A DNA stretch of 64,000 nt, from assembly GCF_001611555.1 (NCBI RefSeq), contig NZ_LSGP01000001.1, forward strand, positions 310,001 through 374,000. Direction: 5' to 3'. The stretch is from Anaerosporomusa subterranea. GTDB taxonomy: Bacteria > Bacillota > Negativicutes > Sporomusales > Acetonemataceae. A model generated the notes under the pieces. The model was given only the letters and a program-made list of their open reading frames with translations, was not told the origin of the DNA and made no database searches. Positions 62,295 through 64,000 of this stretch are shown piece after piece. A program made the position numbers and the translations under genes. Each line of letters starts with the position of its first letter. The first letter of the stretch is position 1.

Positions 62295-62957
62295 ATGAGC
62301 GTTAGACAAAGCTATGATCATGAATTGGAAGCTCTGCGTCAAGACTTGTTGACAATGGGAAATTTTGTCGGAGAAGCGATCCAGCAAGCTGTTCAGTCTC
62401 TGATTAAGCAAGATGTTGAGCTGGCTAACCAGGTCATTGCAGGTGATGACGTTGTCGACAGCATGGAAATTGACATTGAAGATAAATGCATGGTGCTGAT
62501 TGCCACTCAGCAGCCGTTGGCCCGTGATCTACGAATCATTGGCGCGGCGATGAAGATCAGTACAGACTTGGAGCGCATGGGCGATCACGCATATGATATT
62601 GCGAATGTCGCGCTTCGCTTGGCTGATAAACCGCCGCTCAAAGAGTTTATTGTTATTCCTCGCATGGCCGAATTAGCTCAGCAGATGGTGAATGACGCGC
62701 TTGACGCTTATGTTCGTTTAGATACTCTGCTTGCAGAACAGGTCTGTGAAGCAGATGACGAAGTGGACCGTCTCTATGATCATGTGTTTCGGGAGCTCCT
62801 GACCTATATGATCGAAGACCCGCGTAATATTTCCCAAGCCACACAACTAATATTTGTGGCCCGTTACCTGGAGCGAATTGCTGACCATGCGACAAATATC
62901 TGTGAGTGGACCATATTTTTGGTAACCGGCCAACGCATGCGCAAAAAGAGTATTTGA
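62295..62957 (+). CDS. phoU: Phosphate signalling protein PhoU
   Basis: 220 residues, two three-helix bundles. The duplicated metal-site motif is seen as ISTDLERMGDHAYDIAN and VARYLERIADHATNICEW. PhoU links the transporter with PhoR and shuts the regulon when phosphate is ample. ATG chosen after GAGGAGAG; a longer upstream frame overlapping pstB is rejected. Co-transcribed with pstB. Confidence 0.96.
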   Translation: MSVRQSYDHELEALRQDLLTMGNFVGEAIQQAVQSLIKQDVELANQVIAGDDVVDSMEIDIEDKCMVLIATQQPLARDLRIIGAAMKISTDLERMGDHAYDIANVALRLADKPPLKEFIVIPRMAELAQQMVNDALDAYVRLDTLLAEQVCEADDEVDRLYDHVFRELLTYMIEDPRNISQATQLIFVARYLERIADHATNICEWTIFLVTGQRMRKKSI

Positions 62958-62962
62958 AGATA

Positions 62963-63004
62963 GAAAAAAAAGAGCCTTGAAAAGCAAACGCTTTTCAAGG
63001 CTCT
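62963..63004 (-). terminator. Terminator for phoR (minus strand)
   Basis: Perfect 15-bp stem AGAGCCTTGAAAAGC / GCTTTTCAAGGCTCT with a 4-base loop. The run of eight A at 62963-62970 becomes a U-run only for transcripts coming from the minus strand. On the plus strand it could still mark the end of phoU. Confidence 0.88.
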
Positions 63005-63029
63005 CCTCTTAAGCAAGGGCCGCCGCTCA

Positions 63030-63214
63030 TAGAAGAACGATACCACAGAGTGCACAGAGGTCGCAGAGTGGACACAGAGGGGAACAAATGAGTATGGTAT
63101 TTTCTATAGGAAAACCGTATTTAGTAACCCTCTGCGGGTACCCTCTGTGTTACTCTGCGGTTAACGTTCTCCGTCTCCGTAACTCCTAAAGGGCCGCCGC
63201 AACTGTTTATCTTA
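63030..63214. repeat. Dispersed intergenic repeat, copy H
   Basis: Begins TAGAAGAA and ends GTTTATCTTA. Left arm 63042-63080 (CACAGAG/CACAGAGG units, 37 of 39 identical with copy A); right arm 63127-63165 with CCCTCTGCGG, CCCTCTGTG and CTCTGCGG. AAGGGCCGCCGC occurs at 63015-63026 and 63189-63200 in the same orientation. The last three bases form the stop codon of the histidine kinase gene. Confidence 0.85.
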
Positions 63215-64000
63215 CTTTTTCTCAGCCAGCGGCAGTGTAAAGCTAAAAGTCGTTCCAGAGTTTACTTTGCTTTTCACCCAAATACGGCCGCCTAGCGCTT
63301 CGACGATGAATTTAACGATGGCCAGCCCCAGGCCTGTTCCACCGGCAGAGCGGGAACGCGCTTTCTCCACTCGATAAAAGCGTTCGAAGATCAACGGTAA
63401 ATCACTTGCGGGAATACCAATGCCGGTGTCTGTAATAGAGACCTGCGCCAGACCTTCACTAAACTGACTGCAGATCGTTACATTGCCACCGGCTGGAGTG
63501 TATTTGATGGCATTATCTAAGAGATTGATGAGTACCTGTTTGAGCCAGTCAGGGTTAGCCAGAACCGTAAGCGGTATCGAGTTATCTACTTTGATCGTCA
63601 GTGATAGCTCTTTGTGCTGCCAATGTGGTGACAGCTCTTTGGCAACAGTATCGATGAATAGATTAAGGTCAACAGGCTCAAGATAGACATGGTGCCGGTA
63701 TTCACTCGAATCCAGTTTAGCTAGCTGTAGTAGATCGCTAACCAGGCGCTGCATCCGTTCTGCTTCGGAGTGGATGATAGTGAGGAATTTCTTGCTCAGA
63801 TCTTGGTCTGAGAGGGCGCCGTCAAGAAGCGTTTCGGCGAAGCCTTTAATTGCAGTTAACGGGGTTGCTAACTCATGAGAGGCGTTGGCGACGAAGTCAA
63901 CTTGGCGTTCATGTAGTTCCTGTAAAGCGGTTATATCGTGAAACACACATAACACGCCGCTAACATCGCTTTCATTGGTGAACGGGGCGAGTGCAAGCTG
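63212..64000 (-). CDS. phoR: PhoR-type sensor histidine kinase, 5' end outside window
   Basis: C-terminal 262 residues are present and the frame is open to the edge. End of a PAS-like segment (VSGVLCVFHDITALQELHERQ), dimerisation/phosphorylation helix with FVANASHELATPLTAIKGFAETLL (phospho-His), then the ATP domain: N box LINLLDNAIKYTP, G1 ITDTGIGIP, F box IFERFYRVEK, G2 GGTGLGLAIVK. This is the PhoR/WalK subfamily. Its nearness to phoP, pstB and phoU suggests PhoR, although it is convergent rather than in the phoPR order. The stop codon coincides with the end of repeat copy H. Confidence 0.88.
   Translation of the reverse strand, partial: QLALAPFTNESDVSGVLCVFHDITALQELHERQVDFVANASHELATPLTAIKGFAETLLDGALSDQDLSKKFLTIIHSEAERMQRLVSDLLQLAKLDSSEYRHHVYLEPVDLNLFIDTVAKELSPHWQHKELSLTIKVDNSIPLTVLANPDWLKQVLINLLDNAIKYTPAGGNVTICSQFSEGLAQVSITDTGIGIPASDLPLIFERFYRVEKARSRSAGGTGLGLAIVKFIVEALGGRIWVKSKVNSGTTFSFTLPLAEKK

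Overview
The window looks like a chromosomal segment from an endospore-forming Firmicute that has an outer membrane, most likely a member of the Negativicutes (Sporomusaceae-like). Sporulation genes are present: spo0F, the anti-sigma-F gene fin, spoVT with a SigG-type promoter, a SpoVB/YabM-like flippase and a SpoIID-domain protein. The gene orders ywiB-argS-rpoE-pyrG, spo0F-tal-glpX and mfd-spoVT-yabM-mazG-hup are Firmicute-like. The diderm signs are a GmhB heptose-bisphosphate phosphatase and an LplT lysophospholipid flippase. The assignment is inference from gene content. I found no rRNA, tRNA, CRISPR, phage or transposase.

Layout. 1-2.7 kb: end of a sugar ABC ATPase, a cyclophilin lipoprotein and exonuclease III, with two copies of a dispersed intergenic repeat. 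2.8-6.3 kb: a DUF2156 protein, an Eis-like acetyltransferase and an NSS transporter. 6.5-13.8 kb: a stand-alone ftsZ, gmhB, gluQ, a PHP phosphoesterase and single-chain purL. 13.8-21.8 kb: two ABC importer operons, one of the SsuABC/TauABC type and one with a DUF3798 binding lipoprotein, a double ATPase and two permeases. 22-24.2 kb: feoAB under a strong Fur box. 24.4-32.4 kb: an exported protein, MFS-zwf-pgl, a membrane metallophosphoesterase, speD and a class-I glutamine amidotransferase-like hydrolase. 32.6-38.9 kb: lplT, an EVE protein, a cytochrome b, a divergent MurE-like ligase, a VanW lipoprotein and a SpoIID protein.

39-44.9 kb: DUF1934, argS, rpoE, pyrG, sppA and a Yip1 protein. 45-48.7 kb: spo0F with a SigH-like promoter, a cysteine-rich unknown protein, transaldolase, glpX, a minimal PrsW-like membrane protein and fin. 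48.9-52.8 kb: alkaline phosphatase with a Pho-box-like array, mgsA and a PIN-PhoH ATPase. 53-60.7 kb: mfd, spoVT, flippase, mazG and hup. 60.7-64 kb: phoP, pstB behind a textbook Pho-box promoter, phoU and a convergent phoR that is cut by the window edge.

Three regulatory themes stand out: phosphate control (PhoP, PhoR, PhoU, PstB, alkaline phosphatase), iron control (Fur-feoAB) and sporulation control (SigH-spo0F, fin, SigG-spoVT). The most unusual structure is a family of about 190-210 bp intergenic repeats built from reiterated CACAGAGG-like units in inverted arms. The arms covary between copies, the ends are defined, and in two cases the end of the element supplies the stop codon of the neighbouring gene.
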